Below, in pieces: positions 42,597-52,198 of a stretch of 64,000 nt of DNA. The position numbers were made by a program, and so were the translations under genes. A model generated the notes under the pieces. That model saw nothing but the letters and a program-made list of their open reading frames with translations, did not search any database and was not told the origin of the DNA. The stretch lies in contig NZ_JACOPW010000002.1 in the NCBI RefSeq assembly GCF_015461845.1, positions 1,240,001 through 1,304,000 of the forward strand. Direction: 5' to 3'. Position 1 is the stretch's first letter. The number at the start of each line of letters is the position of its first letter. This DNA is from Pseudomonas mucoides (GTDB taxonomy: Bacteria > Pseudomonadota > Gammaproteobacteria > Pseudomonadales > Pseudomonadaceae).

Positions 42597-44126
42597 TCAG
42601 TGACCGGAAGCAGCCGGCCCCGCTTTCGCTGCAAACGGCGGTTTCGCCAGCCATACAATCAGAATCAACCCCATGAACCCCCAGCCCAGCAACGTGAAGT
42701 AATCCACGGTGGAGAGCATGTACGCCTGACTCGTCAGCACATGATCCAGCTGCGCATAGGCCGGGTTACCCGCCCCGCCCAAGGTGTTCAGTGCATCACG
42801 GGTGGCCGGGTCGAATGTGGTGATGCTTTCGCTCAGATACGCGTGATGCTGATCCGCCCGGCGAATCCAGATCCAGGTGGTCAGTGACGCCGCAAAACTA
42901 CCGCCCAGTGTGCGCAGGAACGTCGCCAGGCCCGCGCCGTCGGCGATCTGGCTCGGTGGCAGGTCCGACATCAAGATGCTCAGGGTCGGCATGAAGAACA
43001 GCGCCACGCCAATGCCCATGAACAGTTGCACCAGGGCGATGTGCTGGAAGTCCACTTCATTGTTGAACCCGGCGCGCATGAAGCAGCTCAGGCCAATGGC
43101 CAGGAATGCCAGCCCGGCCAGCAATCGCAGGTCGAACTTGTGCGCGTACTTGCCGACAAACGGCGACATCAGCACTGGCAGAATCCCGATCGGCGCCACG
43201 GCCAACCCCGCCCAGGTCGCGGTGTAGCCCATCTGGGTTTGCAGCCATTGCGGCAGGATCAGGTTGATGCCGAAGAACCCGGCGTAGCCGAGCACCAGCA
43301 CCAGCGTGCCGATGCGGAAGTTGCGATACGCGAACAGCCGCAGGTTCACCACCGGGTGCTTATCGGTCATTTCCCAGATGATGAACACCGCCAGCGCGAT
43401 CACGGAGATGGCCGCGCCAATCAGGATGAAAGTCGACTCGAACCAGTCCAGGTCATTGCCCTTGTCGAGGATAATCTGCAACGCACCGACGCCAATGATC
43501 AACGTGATCAATCCCACGTAATCCATCGGTTGGCGGCTGGTTTCCACCGGGCGCGCCTTGAGTTGCTGGCGCACCACCATCACTGCGAAGACGCCGATCG
43601 GCACGTTGATGAAGAAAATCCACGGCCAGCTATAGCTGTCGGTAATCCAGCCGCCAAGAATCGGCCCTGCAATGGGCGCCACCACCGTGACCATCGCCAG
43701 CAACGCCAGGGCCATGCCGCGCCTCGCGGGGGGATAGACCGCGATCAGCAACGTCTGGGTCATCGGGTACAACGGACCGGCCACCAGGCCTTGCAGCACC
43801 CGAAAACCGATCAGTTCCGGCATCGAGGTCGAGATGCCGCAGAGAAACGAGGCCAGCACGAACAGCACCGTGGCCCAGAGAAACAGCTTCACTTCACCGA
43901 AGCGGCGGCTGAGCCAACCGGTCAGCGGCAGCGCAATCGCGTTGCTCACGGCAAAGGAAGTAATCACCCACGTGCCCTGCTCCGAACTCACGCCCAGGTT
44001 GCCGGAAATGGTCGGCAGCGCCACGTTGGCGATGGTGGTGTCAAGCACTTGCATAAAGGTCGCCAGCGACAGGCCGATGGTGCTGAGCAACAGGCTGGGC
44101 GGCGTGAAAGAGGCGTTATTGCTCAT
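42597..44126 (-). CDS. emrB: EmrB-type MFS multidrug exporter
   Basis: An inner-membrane drug:H+ antiporter of the DHA2 family with about 14 spans (509 residues). The family motif LDTTIANVALPTISGNLG is near the N-terminus, and GWLSRRFGEVKLFLW and RVLQGLVAGPLYP (motif C region) follow. It works with the adaptor EmrA and the outer-membrane factor encoded upstream in the same operon, giving a complete tripartite pump. Last gene of the operon. Confidence 0.93.
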   Translation of the reverse strand: MSNNASFTPPSLLLSTIGLSLATFMQVLDTTIANVALPTISGNLGVSSEQGTWVITSFAVSNAIALPLTGWLSRRFGEVKLFLWATVLFVLASFLCGISTSMPELIGFRVLQGLVAGPLYPMTQTLLIAVYPPARRGMALALLAMVTVVAPIAGPILGGWITDSYSWPWIFFINVPIGVFAVMVVRQQLKARPVETSRQPMDYVGLITLIIGVGALQIILDKGNDLDWFESTFILIGAAISVIALAVFIIWEMTDKHPVVNLRLFAYRNFRIGTLVLVLGYAGFFGINLILPQWLQTQMGYTATWAGLAVAPIGILPVLMSPFVGKYAHKFDLRLLAGLAFLAIGLSCFMRAGFNNEVDFQHIALVQLFMGIGVALFFMPTLSILMSDLPPSQIADGAGLATFLRTLGGSFAASLTTWIWIRRADQHHAYLSESITTFDPATRDALNTLGGAGNPAYAQLDHVLTSQAYMLSTVDYFTLLGWGFMGLILIVWLAKPPFAAKAGPAASGH

Positions 44127-44192
44127 CGCGAATCCTTTGAAACCGGGAGGGCGCGGCGCCCATTAACGGAGCGCCGCTGAGGGATTGGCGAA

Positions 44193-45410
44193 TCAGCGTT
44201 GCGCGGTCTTGCTGACCGCCGCGCTGTTGTCGTGGATCAACTGAGTGATCATCGCGTCGGCTTCAGCCAACTGACGGTCGTAGACGTTGGTGCTGAACGA
44301 GGCCTTTTGCGGTGGCTGTTGCGCCAGCACCGGCCCGCTCTGGTCGTGCAGGTTCACGTCAACCTGAGTCGACAGCCCCACGCGCAACGGGTGCCTGGCC
44401 AGTTCTTCGGCGTTGATGTGGATCCGCACCGGCACGCGCTGGACGATTTTGATCCAGTTACCGGTGGCGTTTTGCGCCGGCAGCAGGGCAAATGCGCTGC
44501 CGGTACCGGCGCCGAGGCTGTCGATGGTGCCGCTGAATTTCACGTCGCTGCCGTACAGGTCGGCCTGAATGTCCACCGGCTGACCGATGCGCATGTCACG
44601 CAATTGGGTTTCCTTGAAGTTGGCGTCGATCCACAGTTGATCCAGCGGAATCACCGCCATCAGCGCGGTGCCCGGCTGAACCCGTTGACCCAATTGCACA
44701 GAGCGCTTGGCCACGTAACCAGTGACCGGCGCGATCAAGGTGCTGCGCGAGTTGTTCAGGTAGGCCTGACGCAGTTGCGCGGCGGCCGACATCACGTCCG
44801 GGTGCGACGAGACCACAGTGTCATCGACCAGCGCACTGGTGGTTTTCAATTGCTGCCTGGCGTTGGCCAGGGCGTTTTGCGCCGAGGTCAGGTCGTCGCG
44901 AGCGTGGGACAGTTCTTCCTGGGAAATCGCACCGCCAGCGGCGAGGTTTTTCCGGCGATTGAAGTTGTCCTGAGCCTTCTGCACTTCAGCCTGCTGCGCG
45001 TTGACCTGGGCTTTCATGCCGTCAACGTTGCTGTACAAACCGCGCACCTGACGCACGGTGCGGGCCAGATTGGCCTGGGCACTTTGCAGGCCGACTTCGG
45101 CGTCATTCGGGTCGAAATTGATCAGCACCTGGCCTTCGTGGACCAGGTCACCATCATCCGCGCCGATGCTGACCACGGTGCCGGTGACCAGCGGGGTGAT
45201 TTCCACCACGTTGCCGTTCACATAGGCGTCGTCGGTGCTCTCGTTCCAGCGCCCGAAGAGTTCGTGATAACCCCAGACGCCGACACCGGCGAGGACAACC
45301 ACGATGGCCAGAACGACCAGCATGACTTTGCGTTTACGCGAATTGCTCGTGTCTTGAGCGTTGTCTGGTGATGTGTTGGTTGGAGCAGCAGATGTATCGG
45401 CAGTGGCCAT
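44193..45410 (-). CDS. emrA: EmrA-type membrane-fusion protein
   Basis: The adaptor of the EmrAB pump (405 residues). A short cytoplasmic Ser/Thr-rich start is followed by one span (VMLVVLAIVVVLAGVGVWGY), the lipoyl half motif STDDAYVNGNVVEITPLVTG, a long coiled-coil hairpin and a beta-barrel. It lies 15 bases after the outer-membrane factor gene and 66 bases before emrB. Confidence 0.93.
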   Translation of the reverse strand: MATADTSAAPTNTSPDNAQDTSNSRKRKVMLVVLAIVVVLAGVGVWGYHELFGRWNESTDDAYVNGNVVEITPLVTGTVVSIGADDGDLVHEGQVLINFDPNDAEVGLQSAQANLARTVRQVRGLYSNVDGMKAQVNAQQAEVQKAQDNFNRRKNLAAGGAISQEELSHARDDLTSAQNALANARQQLKTTSALVDDTVVSSHPDVMSAAAQLRQAYLNNSRSTLIAPVTGYVAKRSVQLGQRVQPGTALMAVIPLDQLWIDANFKETQLRDMRIGQPVDIQADLYGSDVKFSGTIDSLGAGTGSAFALLPAQNATGNWIKIVQRVPVRIHINAEELARHPLRVGLSTQVDVNLHDQSGPVLAQQPPQKASFSTNVYDRQLAEADAMITQLIHDNSAAVSKTAQR

Positions 45411-45425
45411 GACAAATACCTTGAA

Positions 45426-46895
45426 TTAGTTGTGCTGCGTGGCTGGGAGGGCGTTGGCTGCGGTCAGGGTTTCGCCCTGAAAACCGCCGCCCAGCGCTTG
45501 CATCAATTGGATCGACAAGTCGATCTGCTCGGCATTCAGGTTGGCCAGCTGACGCTGGGCCTGGAGCAATTGCTGCTCGATGCTGAGCACGTCCAGGTAG
45601 TTGCCGATGCCGGAACCGTACCGCTGGACCACGGTGTTGTAAGAATCCTGGGCAATGTCGGTGGCATGCTGCTGGGCACCGATTTGCCGGCCGATATCGC
45701 GCAACTGGTTAATGGTGTCGCTGACATCGCCGAGCGCTTTCACCAGGCTTTTGTTGTACTGCGCCACCGCGAGGTCGTAATCGGCGTCGCGGGAATCGAG
45801 GTCGGCGCGCAGGCGGCCACCGTCGAAAATCGGCACAGAAATCGTGGGGGCGATGTTGAAGAAACGGCTCGCCGAACCAAACATTGCATCCCCCAACAAC
45901 GATTCGGCACCGGCCGCGGCGCTGAGGTTCAAGTTGGGATAGAACTGGGTTTTGCCGGCGGCGATGTTCTTGCTCGCGGCTTCGACCCGCCACCTAGCGG
46001 CCACCAGGTCGGGACGACGGCCAAGCAATTCGGCGGGCAGTACCGATGGCAAAGCGACTGCGCTGGCCTGAAGAATTTTCGGTCGGGCGATTTCGTTGCC
46101 GCGGTCCGGACCTTTGCCGAGCAGTACCGCCAGGGCGATTTTGGCGCTGTTCAAGCGTTTTTCGGCGTCGATCAGGCTGGCTTCGGACGTGGCTTCCAGG
46201 CTTTGGGTCTGCTGGAACTGATACTGACTGTCGATGCCCGAGCTCAGGCGACGCTGCCCCAAATCGAGCATTTGTTTAGTGCGCTTGAGGTCTTCATTGG
46301 CCAGGTCGTAGACGATGTGCGCCTGCCCCAAGTCGCTGTAGGCGCGGGCGACGTCGGCGGACAGGGTCAACTGCGCGGCCTGTTGATCGACTTCGGCGGC
46401 GCGAGCTTGCCCCAATGCAGCTTCCCAGGCTTCACGCTGACCGCCCCACAAGTCGAAGTTGTAATTGAAGCTGGCACCGATGTTGCGCACGGTGGCGTAA
46501 GTGCCGCCCTGCCCGGTCGGGTCCTGATCGCGGGCCAGACGCGAGCGGTTGACACCGGCGCTGGCATCGAGGGTCGGCATGCGCGCGGCGTCGGCGGCAT
46601 AGGCAGCAGCGCTGGCCTGGTGCGCGCGGGCGTCGGCGATTTGCATGTCGGGGCTGTCGTGCAAGGCTTCGCGGATCAGACCGTCGAGTTGCGGGTCGCC
46701 GAGGCTTTTCCACCAGTCGTTTTTCGGCCAGGCCGCTGGCGACAGGCTTACGCCGCTGAGGGATTGTCCGGCCTTGAGGGTTTTCGCATCGAGGCTTTTG
46801 CCTTCTGTGATCAAGCCGCTGTAGCTGGCGCAACCGGCCAGGGTCATGGCGGCCAGGACCAGGCTCAGCCCGGTGCGCAGAGTTTTACTGTTCAT
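45426..46895 (-). CDS. NodT-family outer-membrane efflux lipoprotein
   Basis: The outer-membrane channel of the tripartite pump (489 residues). The lipoprotein signal has the lipobox LAGC (Cys 22). Two OEP repeats follow, including LDGLIREALHDSPDMQIADARAHQA and VPIFDGGRLRADLDSRDADYDLAVAQY. Its start overlaps the marR stop by four bases, which couples pump synthesis to its regulator. Confidence 0.92.
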   Translation of the reverse strand: MNSKTLRTGLSLVLAAMTLAGCASYSGLITEGKSLDAKTLKAGQSLSGVSLSPAAWPKNDWWKSLGDPQLDGLIREALHDSPDMQIADARAHQASAAAYAADAARMPTLDASAGVNRSRLARDQDPTGQGGTYATVRNIGASFNYNFDLWGGQREAWEAALGQARAAEVDQQAAQLTLSADVARAYSDLGQAHIVYDLANEDLKRTKQMLDLGQRRLSSGIDSQYQFQQTQSLEATSEASLIDAEKRLNSAKIALAVLLGKGPDRGNEIARPKILQASAVALPSVLPAELLGRRPDLVAARWRVEAASKNIAAGKTQFYPNLNLSAAAGAESLLGDAMFGSASRFFNIAPTISVPIFDGGRLRADLDSRDADYDLAVAQYNKSLVKALGDVSDTINQLRDIGRQIGAQQHATDIAQDSYNTVVQRYGSGIGNYLDVLSIEQQLLQAQRQLANLNAEQIDLSIQLMQALGGGFQGETLTAANALPATQHN

Positions 46896-47365
46896 TTGTC
46901 ACCTACCCGCAGCAGGGTGATCGAATCACCGGCGGCTATCAGGATTTTCTTGAGGAGGTGTTCCAGGGTTTTCAGCTCATCGGGGGTGATGGCGCCGGCC
47001 AGTTCGTTCATGGCGTCGGCGCCAATGTGCGGCAGGCGGTCGGCAAGGTTCTGGCCTTCTGCCGTCAGCACCAGTTGAACCTGGCGGCGATCCGCCTCGC
47101 AGCGTTGGCGGATGAGGAAACCTTTCTGTTCCAGGCGATCAAGCATGCGGGTCATCGAGCCGCTGTCCAGCGACAGGTGACGGCACAACTCGGCCGGGGT
47201 ATCGACGCCGAACTGGGCCACGATGATCATCACCTTGAACTGAGCGGCGGTGATGCCGTGGGGTTCCATGTGGGTGTCGATGATCCGGTCTTTGAGCAGA
47301 GCGGCACGTCCCAGCAGGAGACCGAGGTGGCAGTTTTCGAAATCGTCTGGGGTGAAATGCTTCAT
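46892..47365 (-). CDS. MarR-family repressor of the Emr pump
   Basis: A 157-residue winged-helix regulator: the helix-turn-helix lies around TPAELCRHLSLDSGSMTRMLDRLEQKGFLIRQRCEADRRQVQLVLT, including the wing. It is the first gene of the operon marR-OMF-emrA-emrB. Two near-identical palindromes, CTGCCTAAGCAG and CTGCCTAGGCAG, sit just upstream of its start, so autorepression is likely, with relief by an unknown phenolic or drug ligand. Confidence 0.93.
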   Translation of the reverse strand: MKHFTPDDFENCHLGLLLGRAALLKDRIIDTHMEPHGITAAQFKVMIIVAQFGVDTPAELCRHLSLDSGSMTRMLDRLEQKGFLIRQRCEADRRQVQLVLTAEGQNLADRLPHIGADAMNELAGAITPDELKTLEHLLKKILIAAGDSITLLRVGDK

Positions 47366-47380
47366 CTGACCACCAATTAG

Positions 47381-47425
47381 CTGCCTAAGCAGTGAATGTA
47401 TGACGAGATGTTACTGCCTAGGCAG
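47381..47425 (-). promoter_or_regulatory. Tandem MarR operators
   Basis: CTGCCTAAGCAG (47381-47392) and the perfect palindrome CTGCCTAGGCAG (47414-47425) are centred 33 bases apart, about three helical turns, so two dimers would bind the same DNA face. The first is 16 bases from the marR start codon. Confidence 0.75.
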
Positions 47426-47492
47426 CCAATGTCAACGTAATAGTTAGGTTGCTTTGTATTTGACAGATAAATGGCGCAGCACAAAAGCAAAA

Positions 47493-47560
47493 AATCGCAG
47501 CCTACGGCAGCTTCTTCAGGTTTTTATGTACCCCTGTAGAAGCTGCCGCAAGACTGCGAT
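47493..47560. repeat. Long imperfect inverted repeat
   Basis: ATCGCAGCCTACGGCAGCTTCT and its imperfect complement AGAAGCTGCCGCAAGACTGCGAT face each other across about 23 bases. The AGCTGCC-type arms relate it to the repeat at 31191-31214. Confidence 0.7.
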
Positions 47561-47631
47561 CTTTATGCTTTTTGCTTACAACGTTGCCGTAGTGACCGAC
47601 CCAGGCTTGAACCAAGTCGGCGCGAGGCTAC

Positions 47632-48051
47632 TTACTCAAACGTGCACTGCTCCGGCGCCACGCCCGCGCAACGAGGCAGCACGCTGCCATCGGCCTGGGT
47701 CTGGTTGGTCCAGGCAGCGCCCACTGGCTTCACCGCGTCAGCGGATTTCAACGTCATTCGCACACCTTCGCGTTTTGGTCCCACGTAATCGCAGGCTACG
47801 AAGTTTTTCGCGTTGACGACATACGCTTCCTCGAAGGCTACGGCTATCAGATCCTCCTTTGCAGCTATCGGGTTCTCGCCTGTCCATTGCAGACCTTTAC
47901 TGGCAGCTGCGGTGTAGACAAAGCCGCCGTCTTTCATCGCTGTTTGCTGGATCGCCCCGACAGTCGGGCAAGCGTTGCCGGCATAGGCATTAGCCATCAA
48001 AGCCATCATTACAACTACGCCAGCGGAAAATTTGTTGGTAATACCGGTCAT
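47632..48051 (-). CDS. Small exported protein, possibly DUF3757
   Basis: A 139-residue protein with a signal peptide (MTGITNKFSAGVVVMMALMANAYA) and four Cys in the mature part (NACPTVG, VACDYVG, LPRCAGVAPEQCTFE), likely paired in two disulfides. The mature domain (GGFVYTAAASKGLQWTGENP) resembles the DUF3757 style of secreted Pseudomonas proteins, but I am not sure of that. It stands alone between the emr operon and tamB; its function is unknown. Confidence 0.65.
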   Translation of the reverse strand: MTGITNKFSAGVVVMMALMANAYAGNACPTVGAIQQTAMKDGGFVYTAAASKGLQWTGENPIAAKEDLIAVAFEEAYVVNAKNFVACDYVGPKREGVRMTLKSADAVKPVGAAWTNQTQADGSVLPRCAGVAPEQCTFE

Positions 48052-48529
48052 GCTTGTTACTCCATGTGCACTTAAAGATTAGTCATCATCCATCTACGAC
48101 TTGTTATTAGCCCAGTCAGATAAATCAATTGATCGCATCAATTGCGATGACGCATCCTAGTACAGAAACTCATTTCAACAAATAGCAGAGATGAGTAAAA
48201 AAACATCAAAACGTGTCAACTTACCCCACTACAAAACAATAACAAATAATAAAAAAATAAAATCCAAACTGACAGCCAAACCCCTAGACATCAATATCCT
48301 CAACACCTGAAGCGATCAAACCCTCATCAGCACATGCCTCACAAAAAAGACAAACAGACAGTTTCCCACAAGGAAACATCCACTCGCCCTACGAGAACAA
48401 CAAAGTTAATCCCTCAAACCGCGACAACTTTTCTTATTCCTTATAGTGAATATCCCCACACACTAAAACCTCCCTCCTTACTTCACATTGTTATTACATG
48501 AAGAGGAGGGAGCATTTGAAGTTCTTAAA
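48052..48529. other. AT-rich intergenic region
   Basis: A 478-bp gap with unusually high A+T between about 48110 and 48490, including A-rich runs such as ACAAATAATAAAAAAATAAA. No gene or hairpin I can defend. It could be a promoter region bound by a silencing protein of the MvaT type, or decayed foreign DNA. Confidence 0.5.
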
Positions 48530-51500
48530 TCAAAAATCCCGCTTGTAAAAGATGTCCAGCGAACTCGCCACGCCGCTCGCCGCTTCGAGGTAGACCTTCT
48601 TGCTCAGCTTGTAACGCAGGGCAATGGTGTTGGCCGGTTCAAACACGCCCACGCCATAACGCAAACTGAGTTTCTCGGAGATATTGCCGCTGGCCACGAC
48701 GCTGGTGGCAGTGCCGCTGCCCTCGGTGTCCAGTTGGAAATCCTGGATTCCCAGCTCTTTGGCCAACCCGCCGGTCACCCCGGAACTGCCCATTAAACCC
48801 AAGCCAAGTGCAGCCTGGGCGAGCATGTTGTTGTCTTCGCCGTTGCTGCTCAGCGGGCGCCCCAGCACCAGATAGGACAAGGCCTGTTCCTGGCTCATGG
48901 CCGGTTCGGAGAAGATCTGCGTGGTCGGCTGCTCGGCACTGCCGCTCAGGCGAATACCGGCGATCACGTCGTCAGTCTGGCGAATCGCCTCGACGTCCAG
49001 GTACGGCTGATCGAGCGGGCCGGCAAACAACAAACGCGCCCGGCGCACGGTCAGGCGCTGACCGTAGGCGCGATAACGCCCGTCGTTGAGCCACAGTTCG
49101 CCGCGTGTGTCCAGGTTGTCGCCGATGTGCACATGCCCCTGCACATTCGCGGTCAGGCCAAACCCGGCAAAGCTCAGCTTGTCTTCGCCCACCACCACAT
49201 CAATGTCCATCTTCATGGCCAAGGGCGGTTTGCCTTCTTCGGTCTGTTGGCCGACGATCACTACGTCATCGGAGATTTTTACCGTGGAAGGCGGCAACTC
49301 ACGAATGGTGATCTCGCCTCTGGGCACCAGCACTTTGCCGGCGATCGCCAACTCATCGCCCTTCATCGAGATTTTCAAGTCCGGCGCGACTTCCAGCTTG
49401 GCGTACGGCTCGACCGTCACCGGTAACTGCGAGCCCTTGAGCGCCAGGTCCACCACCAGCGCCTGTCCCCAGGCAATGTTGCCGTTGAGGGTGCCCTGCC
49501 CGGCCTTGCCGCTTTTCCAGTCGCCATTCAATTGCACGGTTTCACCGACAATCACTGCTCTCAGTTGCAAGGCGTGCAGCGCCATCGGCAGTTCCGCCCC
49601 GGAGACTTCACCGTCGCTGAGCAGCAGGCTGCCGTTGACCTGCGGCGCCAACAGGCCACCGGAAATCGTGCCGCTGCCATTCAGGCGCCCGGTGAGCTTC
49701 TCGACCATCGGGACGAACGGCCGCGCCACCGACAGGTCCAGCCCGCTCAAGCGGAACGAACCGGTGAGCGGTTTGTTTTTCGGCAACGGGTTGATCTGCG
49801 CCTGCACCATCAGTTCGCCCAGTTTGCCGCCGACGAAGTTGAGATCAGTGTCGATGCGTTTCGGCGTGAGTTTGCTGGTGAGTTTCAGCGTCTGGTACGG
49901 GAAGTCCAGCCACTGGTCCTTCTCCTTCATGCGCAACGTGCCGCCGCTGGCGTCGATGCTGATCTGGCCGTTCGGGCCGCTGGCCGGCAGGTCCAGTTGC
50001 AGGTCGGCGTTGAGGCTGCCCTTCCAGGCGAAATCCTTCGGCAGCCACTGCGCCAGGCTTTCAATCGGGAATTGCTTGAGGTGGAAACGCAGCTTCGGCT
50101 CCGGCATTAAATGCTGGTCTTCACCGCACAGGCTGGCCGGGCCGGACATCCAGCAGTGGGCGCCGAAATTGATTTTGCCGTCCGCCAGCCGCTCCAGTTT
50201 CGCCGGGCCTTGCAGCTTCCAGTCTTGCCCACCGGTCTGGATATCGCCGCTGGCCAGGCGCCCGCGCCAGTTGCCTTTGTCCAGCCCACCGTCGAGACCG
50301 AGCGCCAGTTTCAGCTGCGGGCCTTGCAGGTCGAGGCTGAGTTTCTGGTGTTTGATGTCACCCTGGCCACTGGCGGTCAGCGTACCCAGTGAGGTTTCAC
50401 CGGCCTGAATGCCGCTGCCCTTGAGGTCGATTTTCGCCCGTTGCGCGCTGTCGAGGGTGGCGTCGAGGTTGAGGCTTTGCAGGCGATTGTCGTCGAACGC
50501 CAATTGCGTGCCTTGCAGCCCGAGCTTGCCTTGCGGCGCTTTGAGCGTACCGGCGACATCGATGCGGCCGTTCAGTTGCCCCCGCAGTTGCGGCCAGAGC
50601 TGGGCCAGACGCGGCATCTTGATGTCGATCTGGCCGGCGAGTTTCTGTTGCAGGCTGCCCTTGCCGTTGATGCTGTTGTCGCCGAGGCGGATTTGAAGCG
50701 CGTTGAGGTTCCATTGCTCGCCGCCGCCATCCGCCTTGGCCTGGATCACGGCGGGTTGCCCACGCAGTTTGCCTTTCAGGTCGAGGTCGGCAGTGAGGCT
50801 GAGTGTGTCATTTTTCATCTCGCCTTTGCTGCGCAGCGGTCCGGCCAGTGTGCCCGGCAATTCCGCCACCCAGTACGCCGGGTTGATCGCCGACAGGTCG
50901 AGCGCGGTGTCCCAGGCAATGCCGTCGGCGAATTGCAGGTTCAGGTGCCCTTCGGCCTTGCCCTGCCCGGCCTGGAGCTGGATTTGTTGCAGGTAGATTT
51001 TCGTCAGGTCGCCGCTGAACGGGCTGTTCAGCGTGAAAGCGCCAGCCGGTCCATCCGCCGCTGCCTGGAAGCTGCCGAGGTACTTGCCGTCGGTGTAGGA
51101 GATGTCACCGTTGAAGCTGCGCAACGCCACTTCCGGTTCGTCGATCAGCGGATAGAGGCGGTGCCACGGGAAATCCAGCCAGGCGATTTTCGCGTCGGCG
51201 CTCAGGCCTTTGCCCCAGTCGAGGGTGCCGCTGAGCTTGAGGTTTTGCTTGTCGTTGGCGGTGAGGTCGAGGGCGGCGATCTGGGCGCCGTTGGCGTCGA
51301 CCTTGCCTTGCAGCAGCAACGCGACCGGGCCTTGTTCGGCGGGCAGCGTGGCTTTACCGAGCAATTGGTAACCGTTTTTCAGATCGCCGTCGCCGGTGAG
51401 TTCCAGTTGATTGAGTTGCAGGGTGTCTGGCAGGTCGGCGGCGGGTTTGAAGCCGTCGGCGGTGATGCGTACCTTGGCCGGCAAGTTGTCCGCCAGCGGT

Positions 51501-52198
51501 TGCAGCTCGCCGGTCAACTGTCCGTTCAAGTAACCGCTGCTGTCGGCTTTCAGGTTCAGGGTTTTCAGCAGGTCGCCGTCGACCTTCAGCGCCAGCGTCC
51601 AGGGCGCGGGGGCTGACAGGGTCAGTTGACCTTCAACCTTGAGCGGCCAGTTGCCGGTGGGTTGCAGCAAGCCGGAGAGGTTCAGGCTCAGGTCATCGCG
51701 CTGCAACTTCACCGAGTCGATCTGCATCCCTTGCGCGGTCCAGTGCGCCGCCAGTTGCAGGCCTTTGAGTGCTTCACTGCCGTTGAACAGCAGGCTGCCG
51801 ATCTGCACATCACCCAGTTCGATGGCCAGGGGTAGCTTCAGATCCGGAAGGCTGATCGGCCCGCTGCTTTCTTCTTCAGCACCGGGCGGAAATTGCAGGC
51901 TGACTTGATCAGCCTTCACTTGCTCAAGGCACAACGTCATGCGTGTCAGGCACAGCGGCGACCAGGCGAAAATCACCTTGCTCAGCTCAACCCGGCTGGT
52001 GTCTTGCTGCCACAGCACATGATCGGCGCTCCACTGCCCGCCCAAACGGCCCTGGAAATTCTCGACGGTCAAACCCGGCACGAAGCCTAACGCCCAGCGA
52101 CTGCCCGTGGCCGTGCCCAGCACCGAGGCGATGCTCAGGACAACCAGCATCAGCAACGCCAGAATCGCCAGCAGCGTTATTTCCAAACCACGATTCAC
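48530..52198 (-). CDS. tamB: Translocation and assembly module protein TamB
   Basis: A very long inner-membrane-anchored periplasmic protein (1222 residues). One N-terminal span (ITLLAILALLMLVVLSIASVLG) is followed by long beta-rich AsmA/DUF490 repeats that form a hydrophobic groove. The conserved C-terminal TamB domain includes DTRGELWLNDGRYRAYGQRLTVRRARLLFAG and ends YKLSKKVYLEAASGVASSLDIFYKRDF. It bridges the periplasm to TamA and takes part in outer-membrane assembly and lipid transport. The start overlaps the tamA stop by four bases. Confidence 0.96.
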   Translation of the reverse strand: MNRGLEITLLAILALLMLVVLSIASVLGTATGSRWALGFVPGLTVENFQGRLGGQWSADHVLWQQDTSRVELSKVIFAWSPLCLTRMTLCLEQVKADQVSLQFPPGAEEESSGPISLPDLKLPLAIELGDVQIGSLLFNGSEALKGLQLAAHWTAQGMQIDSVKLQRDDLSLNLSGLLQPTGNWPLKVEGQLTLSAPAPWTLALKVDGDLLKTLNLKADSSGYLNGQLTGELQPLADNLPAKVRITADGFKPAADLPDTLQLNQLELTGDGDLKNGYQLLGKATLPAEQGPVALLLQGKVDANGAQIAALDLTANDKQNLKLSGTLDWGKGLSADAKIAWLDFPWHRLYPLIDEPEVALRSFNGDISYTDGKYLGSFQAAADGPAGAFTLNSPFSGDLTKIYLQQIQLQAGQGKAEGHLNLQFADGIAWDTALDLSAINPAYWVAELPGTLAGPLRSKGEMKNDTLSLTADLDLKGKLRGQPAVIQAKADGGGEQWNLNALQIRLGDNSINGKGSLQQKLAGQIDIKMPRLAQLWPQLRGQLNGRIDVAGTLKAPQGKLGLQGTQLAFDDNRLQSLNLDATLDSAQRAKIDLKGSGIQAGETSLGTLTASGQGDIKHQKLSLDLQGPQLKLALGLDGGLDKGNWRGRLASGDIQTGGQDWKLQGPAKLERLADGKINFGAHCWMSGPASLCGEDQHLMPEPKLRFHLKQFPIESLAQWLPKDFAWKGSLNADLQLDLPASGPNGQISIDASGGTLRMKEKDQWLDFPYQTLKLTSKLTPKRIDTDLNFVGGKLGELMVQAQINPLPKNKPLTGSFRLSGLDLSVARPFVPMVEKLTGRLNGSGTISGGLLAPQVNGSLLLSDGEVSGAELPMALHALQLRAVIVGETVQLNGDWKSGKAGQGTLNGNIAWGQALVVDLALKGSQLPVTVEPYAKLEVAPDLKISMKGDELAIAGKVLVPRGEITIRELPPSTVKISDDVVIVGQQTEEGKPPLAMKMDIDVVVGEDKLSFAGFGLTANVQGHVHIGDNLDTRGELWLNDGRYRAYGQRLTVRRARLLFAGPLDQPYLDVEAIRQTDDVIAGIRLSGSAEQPTTQIFSEPAMSQEQALSYLVLGRPLSSNGEDNNMLAQAALGLGLMGSSGVTGGLAKELGIQDFQLDTEGSGTATSVVASGNISEKLSLRYGVGVFEPANTIALRYKLSKKVYLEAASGVASSLDIFYKRDF

